Positions 8,864-18,156 of a stretch of 64,000 bases of DNA are shown one piece after another; the stretch's first letter is position 1; the number at the start of each line of letters is the position of its first letter. This DNA comes from SZUA-22 sp963751695 (GTDB taxonomy: Bacteria; Bacteroidota; Ignavibacteria; Ignavibacteriales; Melioribacteraceae). The DNA lies in assembly GCA_963751695.1 (NCBI GenBank), contig CAVVVP010000003.1:248001-312000 (forward strand). Reading direction: 5' to 3'. The translations under genes and the position numbers were made by a program. The notes beneath the pieces were generated by a model. It was not told where the DNA came from, did no database searches, and worked only from the letters and a program-made list of their open reading frames with translations.

Positions 8864-9265
8864 ATGCTTAAAGAGTTTAGAGATTTCGCAATGAAGGGGA
8901 ACGTTGTCGATCTAGCAGTTGCTGTAATAATCGGTGGTGCATTCGGCAAAATTGTAGCTTCATTTGTTAAAGACATTGTAATGCCTCCAATAGGATTGCT
9001 GCTTGGTGGCGTTGATTTTACAGATCTAGTTATTGTTCTGAAAGAAGCAACTGAAGAAACTGCGGCAGTCACAATTAACTATGGTATCTTCCTTGGTGTT
9101 CTTCTAGATTTCATCGTTATTGCATTCGTAATATTCATGATGATTAGAAGTATTAATAACATGAAAAAGAAGGAAGAAGAAGCTCCTCCGGCAGAACCAC
9201 CTGCACCACCAGAAGACATTACCTTATTGAAAGAAATTAGGGATCTGTTGAAAGAAAGAAATTAA
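8864..9265 (+). CDS. mscL: Large-conductance mechanosensitive channel MscL
   Basis: A 133-residue protein with the full MscL plan: an amphipathic N-terminal helix and the pore-lining first helix (FRDFAMKGNVVDLAVAVIIG, then GAFGKIVASFVKDIVMPP), a short periplasmic loop, a second membrane helix (FLGVLLDFIVIAFVIFMMIR) and a cytoplasmic helix (LLKEIRDLLKERN) after a Pro/Glu-rich linker (EEAPPAEPPAPPED). MscL forms a homopentamer in the inner membrane and opens at near-lytic tension to release solutes. A GGGAGAAAG ribosome-binding site precedes the ATG. The gene has its own 127-base upstream region and ends in a strong terminator. Confidence 0.96.
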   Translation: MLKEFRDFAMKGNVVDLAVAVIIGGAFGKIVASFVKDIVMPPIGLLLGGVDFTDLVIVLKEATEETAAVTINYGIFLGVLLDFIVIAFVIFMMIRSINNMKKKEEEAPPAEPPAPPEDITLLKEIRDLLKERN

Positions 9266-9289
9266 TATTTTTAACAGTTTAAGATTTTT

Positions 9290-9328
9290 AAAGTCCAATC
9301 CTTAAACAAGGATTGGACTTTATTTTTT
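9290..9328. terminator. Rho-independent terminator between convergent genes
   Basis: AAAGTCCAATCCTT and AAGGATTGGACTTT form a 14-bp stem around an AAAC loop, followed by TATTTTTTT on the plus strand and preceded by A/T-rich sequence on the other. It ends mscL and probably also the convergent RND pump gene, whose stop abuts it. Confidence 0.9.
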
Positions 9329-12300
9329 TACTCAATTTTAACTCTATCTTCAACAACTGCAGGCTCTAGCTCTTCTGCCGCTATTGGTTTTCCATTCCAT
9401 AATTTATAGAACCATACCTTAATATCACTCAATGTTAAGAGCAATACTGGGAAAAACACCAGAATAAATCCAGTTCCAAAAAGTACTCCGTAAGCAAGCG
9501 AAATTGCCATAGGTATTAAGAATTGTGCTTGGAAACTTGTCTCCAAAATTATTGGGAAGAGTCCCACAGTTGTAGTAATTGTTGTAAGTAAAATTGCTCT
9601 GAACCTTGCAATGCCAGCATTATAAGCTGCATTTTCCACACTTTGACCCTCCAGTAGAAATCCATTGTATTTTGAGAGGAAAACTACTGCATCATTTATA
9701 ATCACACCCGAAAGAGCCACCATACCCCACGCACTAAGTATCGAAATTGGCTGCATGTGAATTCCATGACCCCAGGCAGCCCCGAGTAAAGACATTGGTA
9801 TCATCATTATTATTATTGCCATATGACTGAATGATTTGAAATGAATCATCAGAATCAAAATTATAAGTGCAAATGCAATTGAGAACAAGTTAACTATCTG
9901 CTGAACTGATTCTGCACTGTCCTGCGCTTGACCTTTATAAACTACTCTAATACCAGGATAATTCGCCTTCAGCTCAGGCATTATCTGTGACTCAATAAAA
10001 TCTAATATCGGTGGAACTGGTTCGTAAGGATCTTCGGTATCTGCATCAATTCTAGCATCACGAGAACCGTTATATCTCTGTATGTTAACAGGGCCACGCT
10101 CGACTTCAAATGATACAAGTTCGGTTAGTGGATAATCCCCCTGTGCAGTTTTAATTTTCATTGATTCAAATTGACCAACATTCACTCTTCCTTGCTTTGG
10201 ATAACGCACCCAAACTCTGAGTTCATCTTTTCCCTGCTGTAGTCTTTGAGCTTGCCCTCCATAAAATCCTTGGCGAAGTTGTTTTGCAATTTCTGCTTGA
10301 GTTAGTCCAAGAAAATATGCTTTTGGTTTTAGTTTTATTTGTATTTCCTGCTTACCTAAAGAATTGTTGTCTGTAATATTTTTCAGCTCAGGCATGTTGT
10401 TCAAACCCATAAGGAGCATTTCTTTAGCATGTTCAAGTTCACGTAAGTCCTTTCCAAGCAAGCTTATGGATACTGGACTACCCCACCTATTTCTTCCTCC
10501 TACGGTAAACTTATTTGCTTCTGGTACCTGACCAATTTTTTGTCTAACTCTGTCAGCAATTTGAAAAGTTGAAACTGGAGCCCCCTCCATATCTCTCATT
10601 AAGACGTTTACATTACCGGCATGCGCCCCAATCTCTTGGCCGTCAAAAGCGTTACCGATTGATCTAAATGTGAATGTGATAAAATTATTGGTATCTGAAA
10701 ACTCTTCCATTAATTCATCATTTACTTCCCAAATCGCTTCGTCGAAACGCTCTAAAAATTCTGCTGTTTGCTTTTCGCCCGAACCTGGTGTAAATGCTAT
10801 ATTTACCGCAAACATATCAAATGCAACTGCAGGAAAGAATGTCGTTTTTATGAGAGTTCCATTGATCATACCCATTGTAAGTAATATCAATGCTATTGGA
10901 ATTGTAACAGTAATCCACCTCCATCTTATTACTGCAGCAAGAACTCTGCTGTATACAACATCTCGCATAACATAAATCACTTTGTCCAGTTTTTCCCTTA
11001 CCCCACCAGATTTTTTTTCCTCTTTTCTTCTGAGTATATGCTCACTTCCGAGATGTGCAGGAAGAACTATAAACGCTTCTACAAGGGAAAAACCAAGACT
11101 GAAAATCACAATAAATGCCATTTCATAAAGCATCTCCATTCTTCCTTCAAGAAACATCAACGGTGCAAAAGCAATTATCGTTGTTGTAACGGAAGTTGCT
11201 ACTGCGGGGTAAACCTCTAAAACCCCATCCAGTGCTGCTTTCTTCGGACTTTTACCTCTCTCGAAGTGGGTAAATATATTTTCTCCGATCACAATTCCAT
11301 CATCGACCAGAATACCTACGACCAATATCATACCAAAAAGCGAGATCATATTGATCGTAATTCCGGAAAGATTTGCAACTATGAACATGCCTAAAAATGA
11401 TGCTGGAATTCCCCAAGCAACCCATAGTGAAAGCCTAAAACTTAAAAAGAATGCGAGTGATATAATTACAAGAAGTAGTCCCATTCCTCCATTCTTAAGG
11501 AGTAAATTTAGTCGGCTGTCTAGCATCGAATTGAAATCAAAAGTAATATCCAACCTAACAGAGCTGTGCTTCTCGTTAAAATTTTCAACATAGCCATGCA
11601 GGTAATCTGAGATTTCCTGAAGATCTTCATTACCTAATTTTTCGATGGAAAAGAAAACTCCCGGTTTTCCATTAACCATAGCACTGCTAGAAACATCGGC
11701 AAATTTAGTTTTGACCGTAGCAATATCTCTGATACGCAGAAAACTTCCATCTTCATTTGCTCTTAAAATTATATCGCCTATCTCACTAGGATTAACACTA
11801 CGGTTTCTAGATCTAATCAGAATTTCTTCTTCATCAGATTTTAGTTGGCCAGCAGAAACATCAGTATTATTCATCGCAATAGCCATGGTGATCATATCGA
11901 ATTTCAGATTGTATCTTAGAAGATCTTCTTCTGACACTTCCACAGAAATTTCAAGATCGGGATAACCATTAATAGTTATTTTCGATAACACCCCAGATGC
12001 AAGAAAATCTTCTTCAACCTCTTGAGCATATTTTTTCAATGTTTTAAGATCTACATCTCCTGAAAGACTCATATATGCAGCCTGTGTTCTGCTTCTCTGC
12101 TTAAATACAATCGGTCTTTCTGCTGCGCTTGGAAATGAGCTTATCCCATCAACTGCATTCTTAATTTCCATAAGTGATTCATCGATATCATACTCGCCAG
12201 TAGTCTCAATATTAATACGTGCAAAATTTTCGGATGAGGTTGAATTTATTTCTTTGATCCCTACAATACCTCTGATTGCTTCTTCAATTCTGGTAGTTAT

Positions 12301-12489
12301 TCCCTCTTCCATCTCTTTGGGTGAAGCACCTGGGTAAGCAACAGAAACGTTTATAAACCTGGACTTTCTTTCCGGGAAAAAAGACTTCTTCATTGACATT
12401 AAACTGAAACCGCCAAGGAGAATTATAAAAGCAATTATAATGTTTGCGTAAAAAGGGTATTTTATGAACGGCTCAAGTACTTTTTTCAT
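9328..12489 (-). CDS. RND efflux transporter permease (AcrB/MdtC-like, HAE-1 type)
   Basis: A 1053-residue inner-membrane proton-driven exporter of normal AcrB-family length. It starts with the first membrane helix (KYPFYANIIIAFIILLGGF), has two large periplasmic halves, and shows the paired acidic residues of the fourth helix in GILVDDGIVIGENIF that carry protons in this family. The second half repeats the architecture (SAWGMVALSGVIINDAVVF). The typical VAYPGASPKEMEE porter sequence is present. The gene follows its adaptor by 20 bases. There is no outer-membrane factor gene next to it, so the pump probably shares a TolC-like protein encoded elsewhere, possibly the one at 32.5 kb. Substrates cannot be told from sequence. 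Confidence 0.92.
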   Translation of the reverse strand: MKKVLEPFIKYPFYANIIIAFIILLGGFSLMSMKKSFFPERKSRFINVSVAYPGASPKEMEEGITTRIEEAIRGIVGIKEINSTSSENFARINIETTGEYDIDESLMEIKNAVDGISSFPSAAERPIVFKQRSRTQAAYMSLSGDVDLKTLKKYAQEVEEDFLASGVLSKITINGYPDLEISVEVSEEDLLRYNLKFDMITMAIAMNNTDVSAGQLKSDEEEILIRSRNRSVNPSEIGDIILRANEDGSFLRIRDIATVKTKFADVSSSAMVNGKPGVFFSIEKLGNEDLQEISDYLHGYVENFNEKHSSVRLDITFDFNSMLDSRLNLLLKNGGMGLLLVIISLAFFLSFRLSLWVAWGIPASFLGMFIVANLSGITINMISLFGMILVVGILVDDGIVIGENIFTHFERGKSPKKAALDGVLEVYPAVATSVTTTIIAFAPLMFLEGRMEMLYEMAFIVIFSLGFSLVEAFIVLPAHLGSEHILRRKEEKKSGGVREKLDKVIYVMRDVVYSRVLAAVIRWRWITVTIPIALILLTMGMINGTLIKTTFFPAVAFDMFAVNIAFTPGSGEKQTAEFLERFDEAIWEVNDELMEEFSDTNNFITFTFRSIGNAFDGQEIGAHAGNVNVLMRDMEGAPVSTFQIADRVRQKIGQVPEANKFTVGGRNRWGSPVSISLLGKDLRELEHAKEMLLMGLNNMPELKNITDNNSLGKQEIQIKLKPKAYFLGLTQAEIAKQLRQGFYGGQAQRLQQGKDELRVWVRYPKQGRVNVGQFESMKIKTAQGDYPLTELVSFEVERGPVNIQRYNGSRDARIDADTEDPYEPVPPILDFIESQIMPELKANYPGIRVVYKGQAQDSAESVQQIVNLFSIAFALIILILMIHFKSFSHMAIIIMMIPMSLLGAAWGHGIHMQPISILSAWGMVALSGVIINDAVVFLSKYNGFLLEGQSVENAAYNAGIARFRAILLTTITTTVGLFPIILETSFQAQFLIPMAISLAYGVLFGTGFILVFFPVLLLTLSDIKVWFYKLWNGKPIAAEELEPAVVEDRVKIE

Positions 12490-12509
12490 TTAATTTATCT
12501 CCCGTTCAA

Positions 12510-13685
12510 TTAAATATTTTTTCTTTGAGATTCTTTTGATGTATTCTCGGTTCCGTTGTCCTCTCCTAAAATTTTTACTCGAGTGTTTTCAACAGCATTT
12601 ATAAGTGGTTCTGACACAACATAAATTCCCTCTTGTAATCCATTGAAGTACAGTTTATCTCTATTGATCTTATGGATTTTAACAGTTTCCTTAATTAAGA
12701 GACTATCATGAATTACAAAGACTTCATTTCCGTTAAAAACTGCATTTCTTGGCACTTCCATAACATTATTTAGTTTTACTCCGGCAAATTCTGCTTGCAA
12801 ATATTCTCCTTGATAAACCGGATTTCCTCTTGATGCATGAATTGCAACGAAGATGTTAATGGACTGAGTTCCTGGATTTACACTTTCAGGTTTTCTGATT
12901 ATCCTTCCTGTCCAGTTTGAAGTTCTGCTTTCGTTAGTGATTGAAACTTTTTGACCAACTTTAAGCCACTGTGCATCATCAACCTCGATTGGAACTTCTA
13001 ACTCAAGATTTTTTGTGTTAATAATTCTTCCTAATCTAGAACCTGGATTTGCGACTGCTCCCTCCTGAAGATTAACTTCAATTATAGTTCCATCGAATGG
13101 AGCGTAAATGTGATATGACTCAAAATTTGCTTCTGCAGATTTTATGCTGTAATAATTCGTAAGAATGTTTCTGCTGGCCATATATATTCTTTCTTGTGTG
13201 GAATTAATATCTGGTAATGGTGGAAGATCTTTATTAATATCAACATCATTCAAAAACTGAGCCCACTCATTATATTGTTCTGGAAAACTAATTCTTAGAT
13301 CAGGCAGTATCCCTGCAACAGCGTTTAAGAAAGAACTTTTTCGTGATTTCATATTATTTATTTCAATCGAGTCATCAATTTTGACCAGAAGATCACCCTT
13401 CTTGAATGATTGACCAACCATGAACGAAACATCGCCTGTCATTAGTTCTCCCCGTACTTCAGCAATAAGTGTGACATCTGCATTAGAGATAACCCTTCCG
13501 GTAGCGAAAACAGAAACATTATGATTTGAATATTTAATTTCATCTGCTTTAACATATCTTACAACTTCTCTCTGGGGTTGTTTTGGTGGTAGTTTTTTCA
13601 TCCCGCTCAGCCATTGCATTGAGAAAAATGAAAAAGCTATAATTGCAATTCCCGAGACAACAATGATAATCTTTCTTTTATCCAT
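12510..13685 (-). CDS. RND efflux periplasmic adaptor (membrane fusion protein)
   Basis: A 391-residue HlyD/AcrA-type membrane fusion protein with an uncleaved N-terminal membrane helix (IIIVVSGIAIIAFSFFSMQWL). A lipoyl-like half-motif follows (TGRVISNADVTLIAEVRGEL), then an unusually short hairpin region, the second lipoyl half (IYAPFDGTIIEVNLQEGAVA) and beta-barrel and membrane-proximal domains. Such proteins bridge the RND pump and the outer-membrane channel. It is the first gene of a two-gene operon with the downstream pump. The upstream region contains a nested palindrome that could be an operator. Confidence 0.88.
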   Translation of the reverse strand: MDKRKIIIVVSGIAIIAFSFFSMQWLSGMKKLPPKQPQREVVRYVKADEIKYSNHNVSVFATGRVISNADVTLIAEVRGELMTGDVSFMVGQSFKKGDLLVKIDDSIEINNMKSRKSSFLNAVAGILPDLRISFPEQYNEWAQFLNDVDINKDLPPLPDINSTQERIYMASRNILTNYYSIKSAEANFESYHIYAPFDGTIIEVNLQEGAVANPGSRLGRIINTKNLELEVPIEVDDAQWLKVGQKVSITNESRTSNWTGRIIRKPESVNPGTQSINIFVAIHASRGNPVYQGEYLQAEFAGVKLNNVMEVPRNAVFNGNEVFVIHDSLLIKETVKIHKINRDKLYFNGLQEGIYVVSEPLINAVENTRVKILGEDNGTENTSKESQRKNI

Positions 13686-13711
13686 TTATAATCCCTTTTA
13701 ATATTTTACTC

Positions 13712-13745
13712 TTTGGACAAGATAAATTCACATGAATTGTCCAAA
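13712..13745. promoter_or_regulatory. Nested palindrome upstream of the RND operon (candidate operator)
   Basis: The arms TTTGGACAA (13712-13720) and TTGTCCAAA (13737-13745) are perfectly complementary, and inside them AATTCA-CA-TGAATT (13725-13738) forms a second, overlapping palindrome. It lies 27 bases upstream of the adaptor start, where a repressor or a promoter element is expected. There is no T-run beside it, which argues against a terminator. No regulator gene is adjacent. Confidence 0.4.
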
Positions 13746-13879
13746 TTAAATTTTATTCATTTTTTTGAATATTTTCTTTGCTTTCAAATGAAAATAAGAT
13801 TTAAATTTAATCTTAAGTAAAGCTAATAGCAACATTTAGGGTGAGGGTTAGTAGTAATATCTTAATACTGGATGGTGCA

Positions 13880-14503
13880 TTAAAATGCTATTGTTAATCC
13901 GGCGTTTAAGTCAGCTTGCCAAACTACCGTTCCGGCTTCAATGCTGAAGATACATGTTCCATTTGTACAGTAAATTGTTGTGTTCGAACTATAGATGGGA
14001 ACCAAAACGCGAGCTTGCAATCGAATTGCAATATTTTCGGTGAAAAAGAACTTTGCTCCCCCACCAACGGCTACAGAGAATTGCCAGTCATCAGAGGCAT
14101 CTTTATTCATTAAATGAAATCTTGTAAATCCAAGAGTGATAATTCCAATTGGGCGAATCTTTTTCCACTCTGGAACAATGAGCGCTCCAGCATGGAAATA
14201 TTCAATACTTATATCGTCAAAATAGGTATAAGTTGTTTCATCAGTCGGTTTGTAAGAAAGTTCTGATTCCAATCGACTGTACCAGAATTCAGCCTGCATA
14301 TCTTTTTCAACAGTAACATCGAATATTAAGCCATAGTTGAGACCATTTTTCATACTTAGTTTACCGTCGATGGTGTTAAGCACACCTGCCAATTGGTAAC
14401 CAGCATATGGAGTAAATTCATATTTTTGTCCATAATTACTCGAAGTAACAATGACAATGAACGTGGCAATAGAAAATAAAAATGATTTTTTAATGCTTGG
14501 CAT
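13880..14503 (-). CDS. Outer-membrane beta-barrel protein
   Basis: A 207-residue protein with a signal peptide (FLFSIATFIVIVTSSNYGQ) and then alternating amphipathic strands with many aromatic residues, ending in a strand with terminal phenylalanine (LNAGLTIAF), the usual outer-membrane assembly signal. The size suggests an eight-stranded barrel of the OmpW/OmpA-barrel class. A Cys pair (YCTNGTC) lies in a late loop. It stands between the RND operon and feoAB and is transcribed away from feoA. Function unknown. Confidence 0.75.
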   Translation of the reverse strand: MPSIKKSFLFSIATFIVIVTSSNYGQKYEFTPYAGYQLAGVLNTIDGKLSMKNGLNYGLIFDVTVEKDMQAEFWYSRLESELSYKPTDETTYTYFDDISIEYFHAGALIVPEWKKIRPIGIITLGFTRFHLMNKDASDDWQFSVAVGGGAKFFFTENIAIRLQARVLVPIYSSNTTIYCTNGTCIFSIEAGTVVWQADLNAGLTIAF

Positions 14504-14878
14504 TTAAAATTTCCTTTAGTAATAACATTTAGAAGATAATGGATTTCAAGATAAAAACATTTATCATATTTTTCTAAAAAATATAAATTCATAAATGTCT
14601 TAAAGAGTTCCTACTAAGAATAATACTCAGCTTGACATGATAAATAAGATATCATTGATTTATTGACCCACACTTAGTTTCGAAAAGGGATTAAATAATT
14701 CTTCAACCTTAGATAAAATTTAGTCTTTAGTTAAAGCAGAAGTCTCTAAAAGAATAGACGAAATGGATTATTGTCTGAGTTTATTAAACTCTAAATGTCA
14801 ATTGAATTCAATTTAATTCCATTGCATTTGCCTCTTATTAAGATTAAGTTTAAATAGTAAATACATCTTATTAAGACA
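14504..14878. other. Intergenic region between beta-barrel gene and feoAB
   Basis: This 375-base AT-rich stretch separates divergent genes. No convincing gene or RNA is seen. It holds the two 11-bp palindromes directly before feoA, annotated separately, and a CTTGACATGATAAATAAGAT segment near 14631 that could contribute a promoter. Confidence 0.5.
14833..14876. promoter_or_regulatory. Two identical 11-bp palindromes upstream of feoAB (candidate iron-regulator operator)
   Basis: TCTTATTAAGA (arms TCTTA/TAAGA around one central base) occurs at 14833-14843 and again, identically, at 14866-14876, only two bases before the feoA start codon. The copies are 33 bp apart start to start, about three helical turns, so two dimers could bind the same face of the DNA. 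The position fits repression of an iron-uptake operon by a Fur- or DtxR-type protein, but the sequence is not the classical Fur or DtxR box. Confidence 0.5.
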
Positions 14879-15385
14879 ATGATAACCAGAATTTCATATT
14901 GCCAACCTGAACATCAAGGTAAATTAGTAGAAATTTGCGGTGGTGCCGGGGCGATTGATAATATTAAGTCGCTTGGTATAAATATCGGAGATGATCTAAG
15001 TATAATAAGCCGACAAAATGGAAAAGGGAAAATCCTTTTAAAGAATGAAGATCGAGAGGTCAGTATTGGTTATGAACTAGCATCAAAAATGTTGATAGAA
15101 TGTGATGAACGATCTCACATAACTTTGAATAATGTAAAAGTTGGCGATACTGTTAAGGTTCTTAAAATGGGGGCTCAAGGTGATATAAGATTTCGACTTG
15201 TTGATATGGGTTTGTTAAAAGGAGTTACGATTAAGGTAATCCGAATAGCACCCCTTGGAGATCCTCTAGAAGTTCAATTGAGCGGATTTCATCTTTCCCT
15301 AAGACTTGAAGAAGCAAAATGCATTGATGTTGAGCTTGTCGAGATCAACAGAGGAAATGGTAAAAAGAGATGGGGATTGTTTTAA
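14879..15385 (+). CDS. feoA: FeoA-type ferrous iron transport protein with two FeoA domains
   Basis: FeoA is a small SH3-like cytoplasmic partner of the FeoB iron transporter, normally 75-85 residues. This 168-residue product carries two copies. The first is at residues about 5-70 (QGKLVEICGGAGAIDNIKSLGI). The second is at about 78-155, with the classical VGDTVKVLKMGAQGD, RLVDMGLLKG and LGDPLEVQLSG elements and a closing LSLRLEEAKCIDV. The first domain is more diverged. The ATG at 14879 has no separate ribosome-binding site because the bases before it form a palindrome. feoB starts 17 bases after the stop. Confidence 0.9.
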   Translation: MITRISYCQPEHQGKLVEICGGAGAIDNIKSLGINIGDDLSIISRQNGKGKILLKNEDREVSIGYELASKMLIECDERSHITLNNVKVGDTVKVLKMGAQGDIRFRLVDMGLLKGVTIKVIRIAPLGDPLEVQLSGFHLSLRLEEAKCIDVELVEINRGNGKKRWGLF

Positions 15386-15402
15386 TCATCTGAAAGTAAC
15401 TT

Positions 15403-17547
15403 ATGAACGATAAAAGGATTTTAGTAGCGCTCGCCGGTAATCCGAATGCAGGAAAGACTTCCCTTTTTAATAAACTTGTTGGAGCAAATCAAAAGGTTGG
15501 TAATTTTCCTGGCGTAACGTTAGAAAAGTATGAGGGAACTATTGAATTCCGAGGTTATCAGATCAAAATAATTGACCTGCCTGGAATTTATAGTCTAACC
15601 ACTTACTCACCTGAAGAAGTTATCACCCGTGAATATATTTTAAATGAACAGCCTGATGTGGTTGTTAATGTTGTGGATACAACAAATCTTGAGCGAAACT
15701 TATACTTAACTACTCAGTTGATAGATATCCAAGCAAACCTTATTGTTGCATTAAATATGTATGATGAGGTAGAAGACCAAAAAACCGAGATAGATATAGA
15801 TCAATTGGAAAAACTAATTGGTACTCATTTTATCCCAACCTCGGCAACAAAAGGAAAAGGGATTGTAGATATACTTGACCATATTGTGGATCTTACAATT
15901 GGAAAGATTTCAATTAAAAAGAATAAACTCTATTTCTCTGCATCATTAGAGGATTATATTGATAGACTTTCAAAAATTCTTTCAGCAGACAAAGAATTGA
16001 CGGCAAAGTATTACCCACGCTGGTTAGCTATAAAATTACTTGTCAATGATAAAGATATATATAAACTTGTAAAAGATAATCCCATCTCGATAAAAGTTAA
16101 TAATATTCTGCTCGAAGCACTTAATGAAACAAAAAAGGGAAATGATAGCGATCCTGAATTGATACTTAACGAAGAGCGATACGCACTTATTAGAGGTGCA
16201 ATCCAAGAAACTGTAAAATATGCTCCAAGAAAGAAAAAAACACGTACTGATATCATCGACAGTATTTTAATTAACAGAATTACTGGTTTGCCGCTTTTCG
16301 TATTTTTCATGTGGTTAATTTTTCAGATTACTTTTACGCTTGGTGAAACACCAATGGAGTGGATTGAATATTTCTTTTCTTGGCTAGGAGGAGTAGTTAG
16401 CGAAATTGTGACTGAGCCCACAGCGCGCTCAATTATTGTTGATGGTATTATTGCAGGTGTTGGTGGAGTTGTGATCTTTCTTCCAAATATTATGATCCTC
16501 TTCTTTGCTCTAGCTTTTCTAGAAGGCACAGGTTACATGGCCCGAGCTGCATTTGTGATTGATAAAGTTATGCATAAGGTTGGATTACATGGTAAGTCAT
16601 TCATTCCCATGATAACAGGTTTCGGATGCTCAGTACCCGCGTTTATGGCAACAAGAACTTTAAAAAACAGAAGTGATAGAATTACAACTCTTTTAATTAT
16701 TCCATTTATGAGTTGCAGTGCAAAATTTCCAGTCTACGTATTAATTGCCGGAACTTTCTTTACAGCGTCAGAAGCTGGAAATGTTTTATTTGGAATTTAC
16801 TTGCTTGGTGTACTTATAGCCTTACTAACAGCCCGATTATTAAAGAGTGTGGTTTTTGATGGAGAGTCAGAACCTTTTGTAATGGAACTTCCACCATACA
16901 GAATGCCTTCTTTCAGAATTTTAGTGCTTCAAATGTGGTATAAAGCATCACTCTATTTAAGAAAGGCAGGAACAATTATTTTGGCAGCTTCAATTCTAAT
17001 TTGGATAGCAAGCAATTATCCTTTTAGTTCGGAAATTCAGAACGAATACAATCTGATTCAAGCTGAAATATCATCTTCTACGCAATACAGTGAAGAAGAA
17101 AAAGACAACTTATTGCTCACAACCAAACTTGAAGAATCTGCAGCACAATTAGAGTATTCTTTCGCTGGCAGATTGGGAAAACTAATTGAACCTGTTGTAG
17201 CACCACTAGGATACGACTGGAAATTGGGTATAGCTCTTGTTTCGGGAATTGCTGCTAAAGAGATTGTTGTCTCAACAATGGGAACTCTTTACTCACTGGG
17301 TGATGTTGATGAGAACTCCAAAGATCTCCGCGACAAATTATTGCATAATAAAAATTACGATAAAGCTGTTGCACTCTCTTTAATGGTATTCGTTCTTCTT
17401 TATATTCCATGTTTTGCGGCAAGCATCGTTTTTCACCGCGAGGCGGGTAAATGGAAATGGACTGCACTTTACACGACTTATACAATGACAGTTGCATGGA
17501 TAATGGCTTTCATCACATACAATATTGCCAATTTCTTTCTGCTTTAA
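15403..17547 (+). CDS. feoB: Ferrous iron transporter FeoB
   Basis: A full-length 714-residue inner-membrane Fe(II) transporter. The N-terminal G domain shows G1 (GNPNAGKTS, residues 10-18), the switch region with NFPGVTLEKYEG, G3 (DLPGIYSLT) and G4 (NMYDE). The membrane part has the two Gate regions with the conserved cysteines (ITGFGCSVPAF and IPFMSCSAKFPVYV) and the late AAKEIVVSTMGTLY helix. It is coupled to feoA in a two-gene operon. No feoC is present, which is usual outside gammaproteobacteria. Expression is probably controlled by the palindromes before feoA. Confidence 0.97.
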   Translation: MNDKRILVALAGNPNAGKTSLFNKLVGANQKVGNFPGVTLEKYEGTIEFRGYQIKIIDLPGIYSLTTYSPEEVITREYILNEQPDVVVNVVDTTNLERNLYLTTQLIDIQANLIVALNMYDEVEDQKTEIDIDQLEKLIGTHFIPTSATKGKGIVDILDHIVDLTIGKISIKKNKLYFSASLEDYIDRLSKILSADKELTAKYYPRWLAIKLLVNDKDIYKLVKDNPISIKVNNILLEALNETKKGNDSDPELILNEERYALIRGAIQETVKYAPRKKKTRTDIIDSILINRITGLPLFVFFMWLIFQITFTLGETPMEWIEYFFSWLGGVVSEIVTEPTARSIIVDGIIAGVGGVVIFLPNIMILFFALAFLEGTGYMARAAFVIDKVMHKVGLHGKSFIPMITGFGCSVPAFMATRTLKNRSDRITTLLIIPFMSCSAKFPVYVLIAGTFFTASEAGNVLFGIYLLGVLIALLTARLLKSVVFDGESEPFVMELPPYRMPSFRILVLQMWYKASLYLRKAGTIILAASILIWIASNYPFSSEIQNEYNLIQAEISSSTQYSEEEKDNLLLTTKLEESAAQLEYSFAGRLGKLIEPVVAPLGYDWKLGIALVSGIAAKEIVVSTMGTLYSLGDVDENSKDLRDKLLHNKNYDKAVALSLMVFVLLYIPCFAASIVFHREAGKWKWTALYTTYTMTVAWIMAFITYNIANFFLL

Positions 17548-17647
17548 TTATTTTTTACAAATTCTTATTTGTTGATTAATCATATAATACTTCATATCTT
17601 AAAATGTAGTTGTATTTCCACATTATAACATATCAAGGAGAAAAACC

Positions 17648-18097
17648 ATGAAATATGATTGTGAAATCGAAATTGACCTTCCATTGAATAATTTAATCGA
17701 ACTGTTCGATAGTACAGAGAATTTATATAAATGGCAGTCTGGATTGGTTAATTTCGAACATCTTAGCGGAGAACCTGGACAGGTTGGAGCAAAATCAAAG
17801 CTACAATACAAAATGGGTAAACGAGATATCGAAATGATAGAAACCATTACTACACGCAATTTCCCTGATGAATTTTCCTGTACCTACGAAGCAAAAGGAG
17901 TATTTAATATTGTTAAGAATAAATTCGTGGAACTTGCACCCAATCGAACGAAGTGGGTAACTGAGAATGTATTCCAATTTTCAGGATTTATGAAACTTAT
18001 AGGACTGCTTATGCCGAGTGCCTTCAAAAAGGAATCAATGAAATATTTGCAACAATTTAAAGACTTTGCTGAAACAAAGAATAAAATAATTCATTGA
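17648..18097 (+). CDS. SRPBCC (START-like) family protein
   Basis: A 149-residue cytoplasmic protein with the SRPBCC pattern: an N-terminal strand and helix (YDCEIEIDLPLNNLIELFDS), the W-x-SG-L turn (LYKWQSGLVNFEHLSG), the PGQVGAKSKLQYKM strands and a C-terminal helix. The fold makes a deep hydrophobic cavity that binds lipids or other ligands. No catalytic residues can be named. The start has a very good AAGGAG ribosome-binding site. It stands alone downstream of feoB. Confidence 0.8.
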   Translation: MKYDCEIEIDLPLNNLIELFDSTENLYKWQSGLVNFEHLSGEPGQVGAKSKLQYKMGKRDIEMIETITTRNFPDEFSCTYEAKGVFNIVKNKFVELAPNRTKWVTENVFQFSGFMKLIGLLMPSAFKKESMKYLQQFKDFAETKNKIIH

Positions 18098-18156
18098 TTT
18101 TTTACCACGTGATTGATTAAGTTAATTCATCAAAATAACAACTTTTTGACTTTAGA

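Noticed and set aside
10670..11965. Several plus-strand frames inside the RND pump gene
   Set aside because: They are antisense to a complete, conserved AcrB-family protein and show no family motif or start signal.
17548..17647. ACAAAT/ATTTGT hairpin after feoB as a terminator
   Set aside because: The stem is only six A/T-rich pairs and no T-run follows; chance is likely in this base composition.
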